From Heterodera schachtii (lineage: Eukaryota; Nematoda; Chromadorea; Rhabditida; Heteroderidae): DNA of 64,000 nt. The stretch covers positions 1,192,300 to 1,256,299 of the forward strand of contig SIJG01000010.1 of NCBI GenBank assembly GCA_023374025.1. Reading direction: 5' to 3'. Of this stretch, positions 46,301-57,036 are shown piece by piece. The translations under genes were made by a program, and so were the position numbers. Each line of letters opens with the position of its first letter. The stretch's first letter is position 1. Under the pieces are notes generated by a model that worked only from the letters and a program-made list of their open reading frames with translations, was not told where the DNA came from and ran no database searches.

Positions 46301-46919
46301 GTAATTTGTGCTTTTCAAATAGCATTCCAAAGAAGCCTGGGCAACGCCGTAATATCTGCAAAATGAGCATTAATTAAAAACAAATTTGAATTTGGCATAC
46401 AAACTATTGGCATTCTGTAAAAAAAATTCGCTCTTGAAAATTCAATTCTTTAAATTTACAAATTTATTCAAAACTCTTGGCTCTGTCCGTGGACAAATTT
46501 TGGCAATTCCAAAGTTTCCAAAAACATTTGTTCAAATTTTTTGCATTCTTCCGGAATTAACCCTTGGACGAAAAAACAGGAATTTAACCGACTTAGCTGG
46601 CATTTTTAATCATGGAAAATGTAATTAAAAAACGAGGCTTGGTTGCCTACCTTGTTAACGGTTTCATTCTTTGTTCATGGAAAACCAGCACCAAAATGCG
46701 TCCAAATTTGGTCTCGCAAATGCCCATGTTTTCCCGCTTGGGGTACGGTGTTTTTGGTCGGCCAATTCCTACGGTACCATTTGGCGAAGGACACTGATCA
46801 TTGGCCATTTTGGATAATTGATGGAGATGGAGCAACAGAACAAGGCATAAGACTGAAGAAAAGCATGCGATGTTGGCCAATAGAAATGTTAGCGAATGCT
46901 TCCATTTGCGCTTTAACAT
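43359..46919 (-). pseudogene. DUF273-type glycosyltransferase-like type II membrane protein, one frameshift
   Basis: Nine exons on the minus strand: 46651-46919, 46235-46355, 45565-45675, 44980-45054, 44434-44532, 44331-44379, 43961-44039, 43659-43772 and 43585 down to about 43359. Residues 9-33 form a signal anchor (SLTFLLANIACFSSVLCLVL). Family motifs follow in order: SLECYLKSTNYTF, LVLDADTGVVNPNHCIEE (with a DAD metal-binding-type motif), [61 protein letters not shown] and NWKSPF. The order and motifs match nematode DUF273 (PF03314), nucleotide-sugar-transferase-like Golgi proteins. Exon 6 has one surplus base, which gives a stop after PSAKIRN; one base less would restore both frame and phase, so this is a recent mutation or a sequence error. 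Intron 8 needs a GC donor (G|GCGAGT). The end of exon 9 is uncertain. Confidence 0.72.
45366..45437 (-). tRNA. tRNA-like sequence (probably a tRNA pseudogene or tRNA-derived repeat)
   Basis: 72 nt inside intron 3 of the DUF273 gene. On the minus strand there is an A-box-like TAGTTCAGTTGGTAGCA and a B-box-like GTTCGAAGCC, a perfect 5-bp anticodon stem (CTGGT/GCCAG) and a good T arm, but position 33 is C instead of U, the acceptor has two mismatches and the D stem one. The apparent anticodon is CGA. A clear relative is at about 49098-49168, so a family of tRNA-like repeats is more likely than a working tRNA. Confidence 0.4.
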
Positions 46920-49097
46920 AATTAGGCTAAATTAGGGGCGGTGGACAATGCAGCGGTGAAAGAACAAAGGGGGCTAATTAAAATAGTTAAACGTTTAATG
47001 GATTCGAAAAGTGGTAATGATTACCCACTTTTGAATGTCCTGATGAATAGGTGCAGCGAGAATTAAATTTTTGGGGGACAAATTTTCAACAAAAAAATAA
47101 TAATGATGAGAGGAGGTCCGACGAAACAATTAGTGGTGGTGCAAATGCATTGGTTAAATCCGCCATTAAAAATTGAATATTTTCTAAATTTGTACTATTT
47201 TGCCATTTATTCAAAATTTCGGTCCTTAAAAATATATTTTAATATTCTTATTGGTATGTCAATTTAATAATTAAAGATTGAAAATTTAATAATAATATTT
47301 TGCCAGAAAGTCATCAGTCAGTATTACTTTTGATGAAGGAGATTTAATTTCTTTGATTAAATTGTTAAATTAATGCAAATATTTTGGAAAGTATTCAATT
47401 AATTGGCGGATTTAACAAAAGAACAAGTGGGATTTAAATTAATGCTTCAGCACGACATTAATCACCGTAGAGAAATTTTCTGAATCTTATTCATTATTAT
47501 TCGTATATTTAAGACCTCCTTAAAATAAAATATGGAAAATGTGAGTTTAACTGGAAAAAGCTCAGTGTCACAAAATTTCTGAATCCGGAATTTCAGACCC
47601 AAAAAGGATTGGGTTTCAAAAAAAATTATTTATGTAAGAAGAATTTAAGATTTCGCTTTTTAAGAGCCAAAAAATTAAGAAATGATCCGAAATAGGATAA
47701 AAAGTCGGCCACCATGGATAAAAAAGATAAAAACGAATTTCAATGACTGTAAAAGCTTAATTATAAAAATTTTCTTCAAAAATATGCATAAATCGATGTG
47801 CATATTTTTATTTGTGCTTTCGCTTTTGTTGGTGATCATTTTTGTCCACAATAAATAAGAAAAAACTAAAGTGATGCGCCGATGAAAAAAAACACAAATA
47901 ATTATGCAAAATTGGTATTAATTACTTATAAACCAGGTATATATTGGCATTTTTGCAATACAAAATGTTATAATTATGCATATTTAAAAAATTTTAAAAT
48001 ATACCAAAAATTCTCAAAACCGACAATTTTAGGAAAAAATATACCCTTAAAATCTGAGTATCGCCTATATTAATGGTATTTTTCATGCTTCAGATTTAAA
48101 AATTTTTATGAAAATTTTCAATTATCATTTTTACACAAAGAATTTAGAAAAATAAAAGCAATTTAAAATGTATAAAATATACTAACTAATTTAGAAACTT
48201 AGAAAGTTCAAAAAACAGTTTGGAATGTATAAACAAATAGCACAAAATTTTCAAATTTCACTCGGGCAGCGATTGTCGGCACCGCTGGACCCAAAGTTAT
48301 AAAATAGCCAATTTTGGGCTATAAAAATATATGCTAACATTTTTTGTTAAATAAAACCAAAGTTGGCCTTTGAAATCGTGTTCGACAAAGTGCCCTTATT
48401 TTTGTCCTTATATATTTTTTTCAGAGGGCGCAAGCGAACATTTTTCAAAATAAGCACTTGTGAATCATTAGTCAGAAATAAGTTTTGAGTCAAAAACAAA
48501 TTTTCTAAAACAATTCCAAAAGCCTAGATTGAATTTTATTACATTTAATCAAATTCACATGTTAATTAAAATATTTTTTCATCAATTTTCAATAATATTT
48601 CAATTTTAGAGTTTTGGATGAAAACTATTTAACTGATTTAGACAATCCCTTTTTGTGAACCGTTTAATTAAACAAATTAAAATAAAATTGAGTCAAGCCG
48701 TGACGACAGGCATCCATGGAAATATAATATTTTAAAAATTTTATGATTATTGTTAAAAGATTTTCGCATTAAAAAAGGGTAATTTATAAATTTTTTGGGT
48801 TAGAAATTTTTTTTTATACTGAAATCTTAGAAAATAAACACACAAATGCTATCTGTTACAGCAGTGATGTTCTTATTCTCGGTAAAAAAAACATTTACCG
48901 TACAAACCGCTAGGGAGGCTAATAATACAAATTATTGTGCTAATTGTAAGTAATTAGGTATGGACGGCCTAATTCAATGCATCAAAATAAATTTGTACTT
49001 TTTGCGCGACCTAATATTAATAAAAATAAAAATTTTGAAAAAAAATTCTTAGTTTGCATATTTTGAGCAAATTTTTGTGTGGGAGTTCGAGAGGGCA
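46920..49097. other. Gene-poor AT-rich interval
   Basis: No gene recognised on either strand. A few short open frames are AT-rich and lack splice partners. Position 48245-48290 has a GGCAGCGATTGTCGGCACCG repeat word. Confidence 0.5.
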
Positions 49098-49168
49098 GAG
49101 TCGGTAGTTTAAACTGGTAGAACAATGATCCGGAAGGCCGGAGCGCTGGTACGAGGCCGACGCGCACA
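49098..49168 (+). other. tRNA-like repeat
   Basis: GAGTCGGTAGTTTAAACTGG then TAGAACA...GCTGGTACGAGGCC follows the same pattern as the tRNA-like sequence at 45366-45437 but is more degenerate in both boxes. Directly after it (49180-49260) is a GC-rich stretch with repeated GCGGCGCCGACA words. Confidence 0.4.
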
Positions 49169-49635
49169 AGATTGGTGATCCGACGTTTGCGGCGCCGACA
49201 CTTGTGGGGTTTACATTTTCGGCGCCGACAATTGGGGTGCGGCGTTACAGTTGCGGCGCCCAGTTAAAATTGCGCTACCGAGGAATATCCGCCCCAATCT
49301 TATTATCATATCAACCACCCGCTTTCCGCCTTTTAATCCACGATCAGCTAACTTCATCTACAATATTATCCCGTCCATGCCATAAAAATTTCTGAACTTG
49401 GCACAACTCTCAAGGGAATGGCTGAATGGTCCGCTTAAAAAATTATGCCGCTTTGACTAGGCGCCGCAAATTCAATAATTTTCCTTCAAATTCTTCCCAA
49501 GTTCGATCACATACATACATATATATATTCAATATGTTCGAAAATATATAGTCAATATTCCGTTGTAAAGTTTTCTTGTTTTGTACAAAACATCCAGTTA
49601 TTAATAATATCTAATAAAATTATACAATTTTCCAT

Positions 49636-49839
49636 TCACAAATGAATCACCAAAAAATGCATCCATCCAAATAATTTGTCCGGAAAAGCCGACCAAATCG
49701 GTGGGATGGAATAATTAACAAATTGGGAAATTACTGCTGCTGTTAATCGTCCGTCAATTCGTTCAATGGGTAAATTGGCCACGTCACAATCTATGGACAG
49801 ATTTTCTGAGTTGAGAATCCATCCCAATCGGCGCTTCAT
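49636..49839 (-). CDS. Small hypothetical protein or terminal exon
   Basis: A 67-codon open frame: MKRRLGWILNSENLSIDCD, then VANLPIERIDGRLTAAVISQ, then YSIPPIWSAFPDKLFGWM. Base composition and the mixed residue use look more like coding sequence than the surroundings do. I do not recognise the family. An AG directly before CGCCGATTGGG could also make this the last exon of a larger gene. No signal peptide. Confidence 0.3.
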   Translation of the reverse strand: MKRRLGWILNSENLSIDCDVANLPIERIDGRLTAAVISQFVNYSIPPIWSAFPDKLFGWMHFLVIHL

Positions 49840-49987
49840 TCATTTCATTTTTCATTTTTACAATCCGATGGAATTAAATAATTCATTTTTATTAAATAAA
49901 TAAATAATGGGAAATAAATTAAAATAAATAATAAAATCAAATAAATTTTAGTTTAAGTTAATGCCTTTTTTTAGAACAAACTATAAA

Positions 49988-50862
49988 ATGTTTAATTTCT
50001 GTTCTGAGCTTTTCGTGTTTTTTACAATAATCCAAATCTTGGTGGGTGCGCCCATCGTTGTCAAAATGCCAACCGATGCCAGTGGAAATGGCCTAACCGA
50101 TGCCCTTGACACCACCGATGCCCGTGGTAATGGTTTGGTGCCCGTTGAAATGTCACATGACAATATTATATTATTAATCTACCAGCCGACATCCCCAAAA
50201 ATGGCCAAACCGATGCCATTGGAAATGGCCCAACCGATGCCCTTGACACCACCGATGCCCGTGGTAATGGTTCGGTGCCCGTTGAAATGGCACACAACAA
50301 ACTTTCAATAATTAATGTTTCAGCCGACATCCCCAAAAATGGCCAAACCGATGCCATTGGAAATGGCCCAACCGATGCCCTTGACACCACCGATGCCCGT
50401 GGTAATGGTTCGGTGCCCGTTGAACTGGCACACAACAAACTTTCAATAATTAATGTTTCAGCCGACATCCACAAAAATGGCCAAACCGAAGCCCTTGCAA
50501 ATGGCACCATCATTGCCCATGGTAATGTATTATGCCCGTTTAAGTGGTACACAAAATTGTTACAACAATTGATGTTTCAGCTGACATCTCCAAAAATGGC
50601 CAAACCGATGCCGTTGGAAATGGCACAACCGATGCCCTTGACACCACCGATGCCCGTGGTAATGGTTTAGTGCCCGTTGAAATGTCACATGAAATATTAT
50701 ATTATCAATCTACCAGCCGACATCCCCAAAAATGGCCAAACCGATGCTGTTGGAAATGGCCCAGCCGATGCCCCTGATAATGACTCAACCGTTGCCCGTG
50801 GAAATGACACAGAATATTCGGGTAGAATAGGAATTGGCATATTTATGATTACAAAACCGTAA
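49988..50862 (+). CDS. Secreted repeat protein, one repeat per exon
   Basis: Six exons: 49988-50126, 50186-50263, 50324-50401, 50462-50521, 50581-50658 and 50717-50862 (192 residues). Exon 1 encodes a signal peptide (NFCSELFVFFTIIQILVGA) and a first repeat; exons 2-5 each encode one repeat of 26 residues (20 in exon 4) starting ADIPKNGQTDA and ending TDALDTTDAR; exon 6 holds the last repeat and a tail ending MITKP. Every intron is phase 1 and 58-60 nt long, starts GTAATG and ends CAG, so exons can be added or lost without frame damage. That the exon parts stay in one frame while introns 1, 4 and 5 differ in length or carry stops shows that the introns are real. The mature protein is Asp/Gly/Asn/Thr-rich, without cysteines. 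Secretion is well supported; function is unknown. In a plant parasite it would be an effector candidate (inference). Confidence 0.75.
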
Positions 50863-52190
50863 TTTCTGACAAAATCTTTTTCTTTTTAACTTTCGAAATA
50901 AATGAGGATTAAAATTAGGAATTATAAGGGGTGAAAACACGAAAACCTAAAACGTTCCTTAACTTAGTAATTTTGGATATTTTTTCAAGGTTTTTTTTTG
51001 TCACAAAGAATTTATTTTAAAGTTAAATGGAAAACAGAAATCGGGCTACCGACTGTAACAAATACAGGCTAAATGATATTTGCGCCCCGGACATTTGCGT
51101 CTATGTCCAGAATCGGGTTCAAACTTAAATTTGAATAATTGATGTATTTTTTTTTACTGATCAAATTTTGGACACAATCACTTTCTACTACTTAAAAAAA
51201 AAATTATTTTGAATCAGATTTTGACATAGGCGCAAATGTCTGGACTCAAGTCTAAAGCCTGAGGTCTGCTTCACACAGTGCATACCTGCCCCAAACTCTA
51301 ATGCTAATTTATCATCAGCAGATGAGCTTGAACCAGCTGACATCCCTGGCAATGCTTCAGCCAGTAAATTCCACCGACAATTCAAAGACGTACGGTTGCT
51401 TAGGGCACGAGACATTTGGTGTTTCCAGTCATCACTTTTTTCATAGAACTGAATTTATCTATAATTTTGTTAGGGTTCAATGGGTAAAAAAGTTATCAAT
51501 AAATTTTTGCAATTTTGTATGCTAGTAGAGATATCGTGCGCTTTAAAATTATAATATAATTTGGTTGAAAAATAAAAAATTTTATACTTTTTTTTTTCAA
51601 ATGTAGACGTTTTTTGAAATCTTTCTGAAAACGGAGTTCCGATTAATATGAAGGTATTTTAAAAATATTTTTTTATTTTTTGATTTAAAAAAATTAAATA
51701 TAATTTACCAAAAAGGAGCAAAATATGTCCGGTACCCGACCCGGTTGGTCCGGGTACAACCGGGTATCAAAAATACACGGGTAAGAATTGGGGCCTGGGC
51801 CAAAATGTTGACCAACACTTGGTAAGAAAAAATTAAAAAAATTAATTAACCTAATGCCTATTTTCATCAAAATAATTAATTTAAAAGAAAAAACTTTCTT
51901 AAAATCATAAAAATTTTAAGAATATTAATTACTAAAATTTTTTTGCCTAACGAAGTTTTTCAAAAAATATTATTTGATTTGAGATCGAATCTTAAAAAAA
52001 TACTTTTATAGTATAAATTTTCGTGAAATATTTATTTATTTTTTAAAAATTCTGAAAACGTTCAATACCCGGTTTCAAAACTGGTACCCGACCCTGTACC
52101 CGGCTTTTCAATACCCGGTAATACTCGGGCCCAGTTTTTGCCCAAATCACCGGGCCAGTGCCATCCTAATATTTAACATTAAGAATTGGT
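50863..52190. other. Intergenic, with a possible diverged relative of the 50-kb repeat
   Basis: No firm gene. At 51331 the sequence AACCAG followed by CTGACATCCCTGGCAATGC resembles the acceptor and start of the repeat exons at 50186 and beyond; that frame reads ADIPGNASASKFHRQFKDVR and stays open to a stop near 51440. 51730-52165 consists of GGTACCCGACCCGG-type repeat words, ending in a GCCAGTGCCATCC edge. Confidence 0.45.
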
Positions 52191-52322
52191 ATGAATTCGG
52201 TAAAAAACAATGTTTATTTAGCTGAAAATTCGTTAAAACTTTACATTCTGCACTTAATTAAAATTTACTATGCCTTTATCGTATTAACTGTATTGAATTT
52301 TTACCATTTAAAACGCGCTATA

Positions 52323-53265
52323 ATGGTAAAAAAATTTCAGCTTTTCTCTGTGAAGTGCTACAGTGCATTTCGCCACAAAGACAATGCTCCCCCGGAGCTG
52401 ATTGCAAAGGCAAATCAACTGGGCATCAAAGACCGTGAACGTGGCGATGCCAATGAAACTCGCATGTGTTTTGGAAGAGGATGTCAGACTCTGATCTGCT
52501 ATGAAAATGGCATGTTCCATGGGCGGGTTTTTTAAATTGGCCATTTTTTCAGTTTTATGGTTGCGAAATTTACATTTTCATATTTTTCCTGTCAGTACCA
52601 ACTACCATCATCCCCCTAATTTCGCTTAATTTATTTAAATGTTACTCGAAAATTTTAAGAGTACTATATTTTGAGACTAACTTTGAAAAAATTTTAATTT
52701 CATAGAAAAAAATATAATTTAAATGCATTATTTAGTCTTAATTTTAATTTTTATCAATGAAAAATTTATCAAAAATTTTTTCGACAATTTCGAATCTCTT
52801 CAAAATTTTTTGGGTTTTATCAATGTATTTTTTGAATAAATATATCAGGGTGCTTTAATTTAATCACTTTGATTAACTCGAATAATGCTAAGACTTATTT
52901 CTCACATCATAAGGATGGGCCATCTACGCAATGAAGCATTGTTTGACTCGTGCCGAAGATGGGTGCGACTATCACATCGGCACCTTTTGTGCCAAAGGTC
53001 ACCCCGTATGTCTAAACTGTGATGAGAAAGACCTGTGCAACGACAAATACATTGAGCTGCCGGTTGTAATCCGAATTGAAAGTATTGCTATCACGAACGG
53101 AGCCAATCACCACCTCCACGCCTCACTACTGCCCACGGCCTTGGCTTTGCTGCTGCTGTTAATTGGGGGTAAAAAAGGAGCGGAAATTATTTCAAATCAT
53201 CTTACTACCGTAACCTCGTTTTCAATATTTGGTTCACTCACACAGGAAGAAGCGGGCCCAACTGA
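52323..53265 (+). CDS. Ly6/ET-module-like cysteine-rich protein, probably GPI-anchored
   Basis: Exons 52323-52509, 52914-53168 and 53246-53265. Ten cysteines are spread over about 100 residues (KCYSA, RMCFGRGCQTLICYENG, MKHC, DGCDYHIGTFC, PVCLNC, DLCNDK); the DLCND ending is typical of three-finger Ly6/ET-module proteins of nematodes. After that comes a short linker and a hydrophobic tail (LLPTALALLLLLIGG) followed by only a few residues, as in GPI-anchor signals. Intron 1 has no GT donor in the right phase; a GC donor (ATG|GCATGT) joined to the AG at 52913 gives ENG-WAIYAMKHC in frame. The start is uncertain: the frame is open back to 52191 with a hydrophobic stretch (FIVLTVLNFYHL), and a signal peptide exon may lie there or further upstream. 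No sign of toxicity; the fold assignment is from cysteine pattern only. Confidence 0.6.
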
Positions 53266-53445
53266 GTTCTAAGCATGTTTAAGATTCAAAAGCCGAAACT
53301 CATTTCTCAGTTGAACAAACTTAACAATGTGAAAAAATACTGATTTTTTTTGGATTTTTTTTTTGTTTATCGAATTTTTTTCCTATATTTTTTCTTTTAA
53401 CACATGGGTTGATAAGATTTATAAAAAGATAAGAAAGTGGTGGAT

Positions 53446-53518
53446 GTGACTCGGTGGCTCAATGGTAGAACTGCCACAGAATGGGTGGATGAATGGGTTC
53501 GACTCCCACGCATATGAC
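53446..53518 (+). other. tRNA-like sequence at the edge of the long inverted repeat
   Basis: Contains an A-box-like TGGCTCAATGGTAGA and a perfect B-box GGTTCGACTCC, but the acceptor and anticodon stems do not close well. It ends exactly where the 627-bp inverted arm starts, so it may be the target of the insertion. Confidence 0.4.
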
Positions 53519-55487
53519 CAACATTTGCTAGTATAATTTATTTTATTTTTTTGTTAAGCTATTCTTTGTATGAATGCGTTGTAAGAAGCTGCTAAAGAAG
53601 AAAGAAGAACATGGTGAATAAAGTCAGAAAAAGACAAATCCAAAGTCAATGAAAATTTAGATAAATTTAAAAAAGGAAATTAGCAATGATAATTCATGTT
53701 AAATTTTTCTTAAATGATAAAATTTTTTCATGAAAATAAAAAATGAATGTTTAATAACAAACTTTTTTAAAATGTACAAAATGTCTTTTGTGTAGGTTGT
53801 CATCGTAGCATTTTGTTCTACTAAATTAATAGTTTATGTACAATATCTATAATGGATAAAAATTAGATTTTATAAAATTAACAAAAGTCCTAAATTTGCC
53901 AGGGCGTTTCCTAAGAACGGCCCAATTGGAGACCGGTAAATTGGACACCAGAAAATCGAACACAAGCGGAAAACTGGACACCAACTCTTTTAAAAATTTT
54001 TAAAAAATAAATCAAGAAATTAGTGAAAAATAATTTTATGTAGGTGTAAATGAATTAAAGCACTTAGAGTGGATCAGGCATTCAATAGGAACGATGATTG
54101 ATAAATGTGCCAAAAATACACGAAATTGTGCGATAATTGATCTATCCCCAACTGAAATTTTCAAAATAAGTATTTGACCGACAAAAAATCAGCATTTTGG
54201 AAAATCATATTCAGATGAAAAACCCAGTAAACATGATCAATGTTTAGGTTTTCCTATGCCCAATCTTTTAAATAAGAGTCCAGAAATTTTGCCCTCTGAA
54301 ATCATAAATATACTGAAAATGGAGCCACTAATGATGCAATGTCGTTTATATAGAAACTATCAAATAGGGACGTTATATATGTAAAAAACTATCAAATGAA
54401 AATTTTCAACAAAAAGCTATCCATAACTTTGCTCAAGCTCCATTAAAATGTTATTCTTGCTTGTTATCATTCGATAGCCTTAAGTGTTTTCTAATCCCTG
54501 CAAAATTCCAAAAAATTTTGTCAAGTTTAAACAACGTTATGGCCAAAAGCACATCAGGAACCATGTTCAGACTTTTTGGCCATAATTTTTTGAATCTTAA
54601 TAAAAAAAAATATGGTTGCATTTGAGCAAGGTTATGGGTAGTTTTGTGAACACCATTGGAAACCGAAAATTTGGGCAATATTGAATATAAAATTTTTTTT
54701 ACTAAAACCTTCAGCATAAGCATAGGTCTAGTCTAAAGCTTATGCCTACGCCTAAAGCTTAGGCCTAGTTTTAATAGCAGCAGAGAAAACCCACCAAATA
54801 ATTCATAAAGAAAAAATTTCTTTTAGATAAAGTTCCTATTTTTCGTGCATTTTTAGGAACATAGATCAATTATCGCACAATTTCGTGTATTTTTGGCACA
54901 TTTATCAATCATCGTTCCTATTGAATGCCTGATCCACTCTAAGTGCTTTAATTCATTTACACCTACATAAAATTATTTTTCACTAATTTCTTGATTTATT
55001 TTTTAAAAATTTTTAAAAGAGTTGGTGTCCAGTTTTCCGCTTGTGTTCGATTTTCTGGTGTCCAATTTACCGGTCTCCAATTGGGCCGTTCTTAGGAAAC
55101 GCCCTGGCAAATTTAGGACTTTTGTTAATTTTATAAAATCTAATTTTTATCCATTATAGATATTGTACATAAACTATTAATTTAGTAGAACAAAATGCTA
55201 CGATGACAACCTACACAAAAGACATTTTGTACATTTTAAAAAAGTTTGTTATTAAACATTCATTTTTTATTTTCATGAAAAAATTTTATCATTTAAGAAA
55301 AATTTAACATGAATTATCATTGCTAATTTCCTTTTTTAAATTTATCTAAATTTTCATTGACTTTGGATTTGTCTTTTTCTGACTTTATTCACCATGTTCT
55401 TCTTTCTTCTTTAGCAGCTTCTTACAACGCATTCATACAAAGAATAGCTTAACAAAAAAATAAAATAAATTATACTAGCAAATGTTG
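53519..55487. mobile_element. Palindromic element with 627-bp inverted arms
   Basis: Left arm 53519-54145 and right arm 54861-55487 have equal length and look virtually identical in inverted orientation (outer end CAACATTTGCTAG, inner end AATTGATCTAT). The 715-bp centre is unrelated and contains a CATTCGATAGCCTTAAGTG-type dispersed repeat and a degenerate CTAAGCTTAGGC tract. I see no coding frame in the arms and no clear target duplication. It fits a foldback/long-TIR transposon or an inverted duplication; which one is open. Confidence 0.85.
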
Positions 55488-56236
55488 TGTCCTCCCATGG
55501 TCCATAAAATAACAATATTGGGTGTCGTCCCAGTGTTTGTCCTAGTTTTTTTGTTTGTTTAATTTTTAATATTTTTGTATTTAATCACTTTTTTACTATT
55601 TTTATGATTTTGGCATCTCCAATATCATCCATAGCTAAATATTTTTTCTGAATTTAAAAAATTACAACCTTAAGATAAACAACAAAAATGATGTAAAAAA
55701 ATAAATAAATCAACAACCAATAAATAAATTAAATTATTAATTAAATTATAATTACTTTGGCCAGTTCAAACAATTTTTTCTGAGGCGCTTTATTCTCTTC
55801 TTCACCAGTAAATCTTGAAAAATTGAATAGCATTTTTTGATTATTCTGCAGAAATTCATTGACAATGCTTCTCATTTGACGATATAACCCTAAATTATAA
55901 TCATTAATTTTTACATTTGAATTGGCCACCTGTTTCATGCCAATCCTTTTCTCCACCAGTGCTATTTCCCCAGTTTTGTCTTGCCCACTCTCCGTTTCCA
56001 AATCCACCGATTTTTCGGCTTCAAGTCCCAAAGTCGCCCGGCACACAACCGTCCATTTTGTACGTGCCATTGAACTGCTTCATCTTGGAGAAGCCCATTT
56101 TGGCCATCAATTCCATGTCCAAAGGCGCTTTGGCTCCGAATTGTCAATGAGGTGTTTGTTGTTGAACAACATTCGATAGACCTGCAAAAATCGGCTGATT
56201 AGAGTTCTATTGTTATTTTATGGACCATGGGAGGAC
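55488..56236. repeat. Interval bounded by 30-bp inverted repeats
   Basis: TGTCCTCCCATGGTCCATAA (continuing to AACAATA) at 55488-55517 is repeated inverted at 56207-56236. The left copy directly abuts the long palindromic element. The right copy sits in a probable intron of the minus-strand locus at 55741-56390. Confidence 0.7.
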
Positions 56237-56390
56237 AGAATAGAAAAATCAAATTCAATGCTATTTTTGCGATTGTTTTCTCTGGAACTTTGTGGTAAAA
56301 GCCATGGTAAGCCACAACAGTGGCCAAATATTCGTTGTGAGGGTTTTGAATTGGCGAAATATTAGAATTTGTGGCGCTTTTTTCCATCAA
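55741..56390 (-). pseudogene. Unknown spliced gene, reading frame broken
   Basis: The first part starts with ATG at 56390 (MEKSATNSNISPIQNPHNEY, LATVVAYHGFYHK). After an acceptor at 56182 (TTTTTGCAG) the sequence reads VYRMLFNNKHLIDNSE, but coding-like sequence then continues only in another frame (LDMELMAKMGFSKMKQFNG, GCVPGDFG, stop), and a third frame stays open to 55741. The residues look like a real protein, but I cannot name the family, and no single frame joins all parts. Either a decayed gene or one with further introns I could not place. Confidence 0.4.
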
Positions 56391-57036
56391 ATTAATTATT
56401 TCAAGTGATTTTCAATTTGTTGTTTAATAATTTTCTTTTCTATTGCTTCCCGTTTTTGGCTTTTTTCTAATGCGTTAAATGAAAAAATTTATTATAAAAA
56501 TGCTATCAAAAATCATTTTCGAGAAAAAAATAGGAAAATTTCAAAATTTCACAAGGCTACATATTTTGACAAATCGGGTACATACATATATGAAACGAGA
56601 AATGGAATCTTAAAGATGGTATTCTCCTAAATTAATATTTTTAATAGAAAAGACTATATTATAATTAAATCTGTTAAAAAACAATAACAAAATAGAAAAA
56701 AAATAATTTCGTGCAAATTGCCGCCATAAACAAAAATGAATTCAAAAATAATAATAGTTGTTAATAAAACTATTAGAATTCAGGTTTTTGGCTAGGAGCC
56801 ACTTTAGCGACGGTACAATTGGGGTGATAGTTAAGCCGTGTCAGCATGAACAAAAGCATTTAAATTCAATTTTGGACCATTTTTAAACATTTGGTAAAAA
56901 CTAAAAATGAAATTTTTAATAGATTTATTTGGAAATCCGTATATTTCATTTTTTTACATTTCTTTTTACGCTTTTATGTTTTCATTTTCGCATTTTACTT
57001 TTTAAATATTTTTTTTAGTAAATTTGTCGGTGCTGT

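Noticed and set aside
49961..50311. Unspliced frame ending in repeated MPLEMAQPMPL sequence
   Set aside because: After 50126 it follows intron sequence and then the wrong frame of the repeats; the spliced phase-1 model keeps all repeats in one frame.
54451..54723. 90-codon frame in the centre of the palindromic element
   Set aside because: Composed of dispersed repeat words; not like a transposase and AT-rich throughout.
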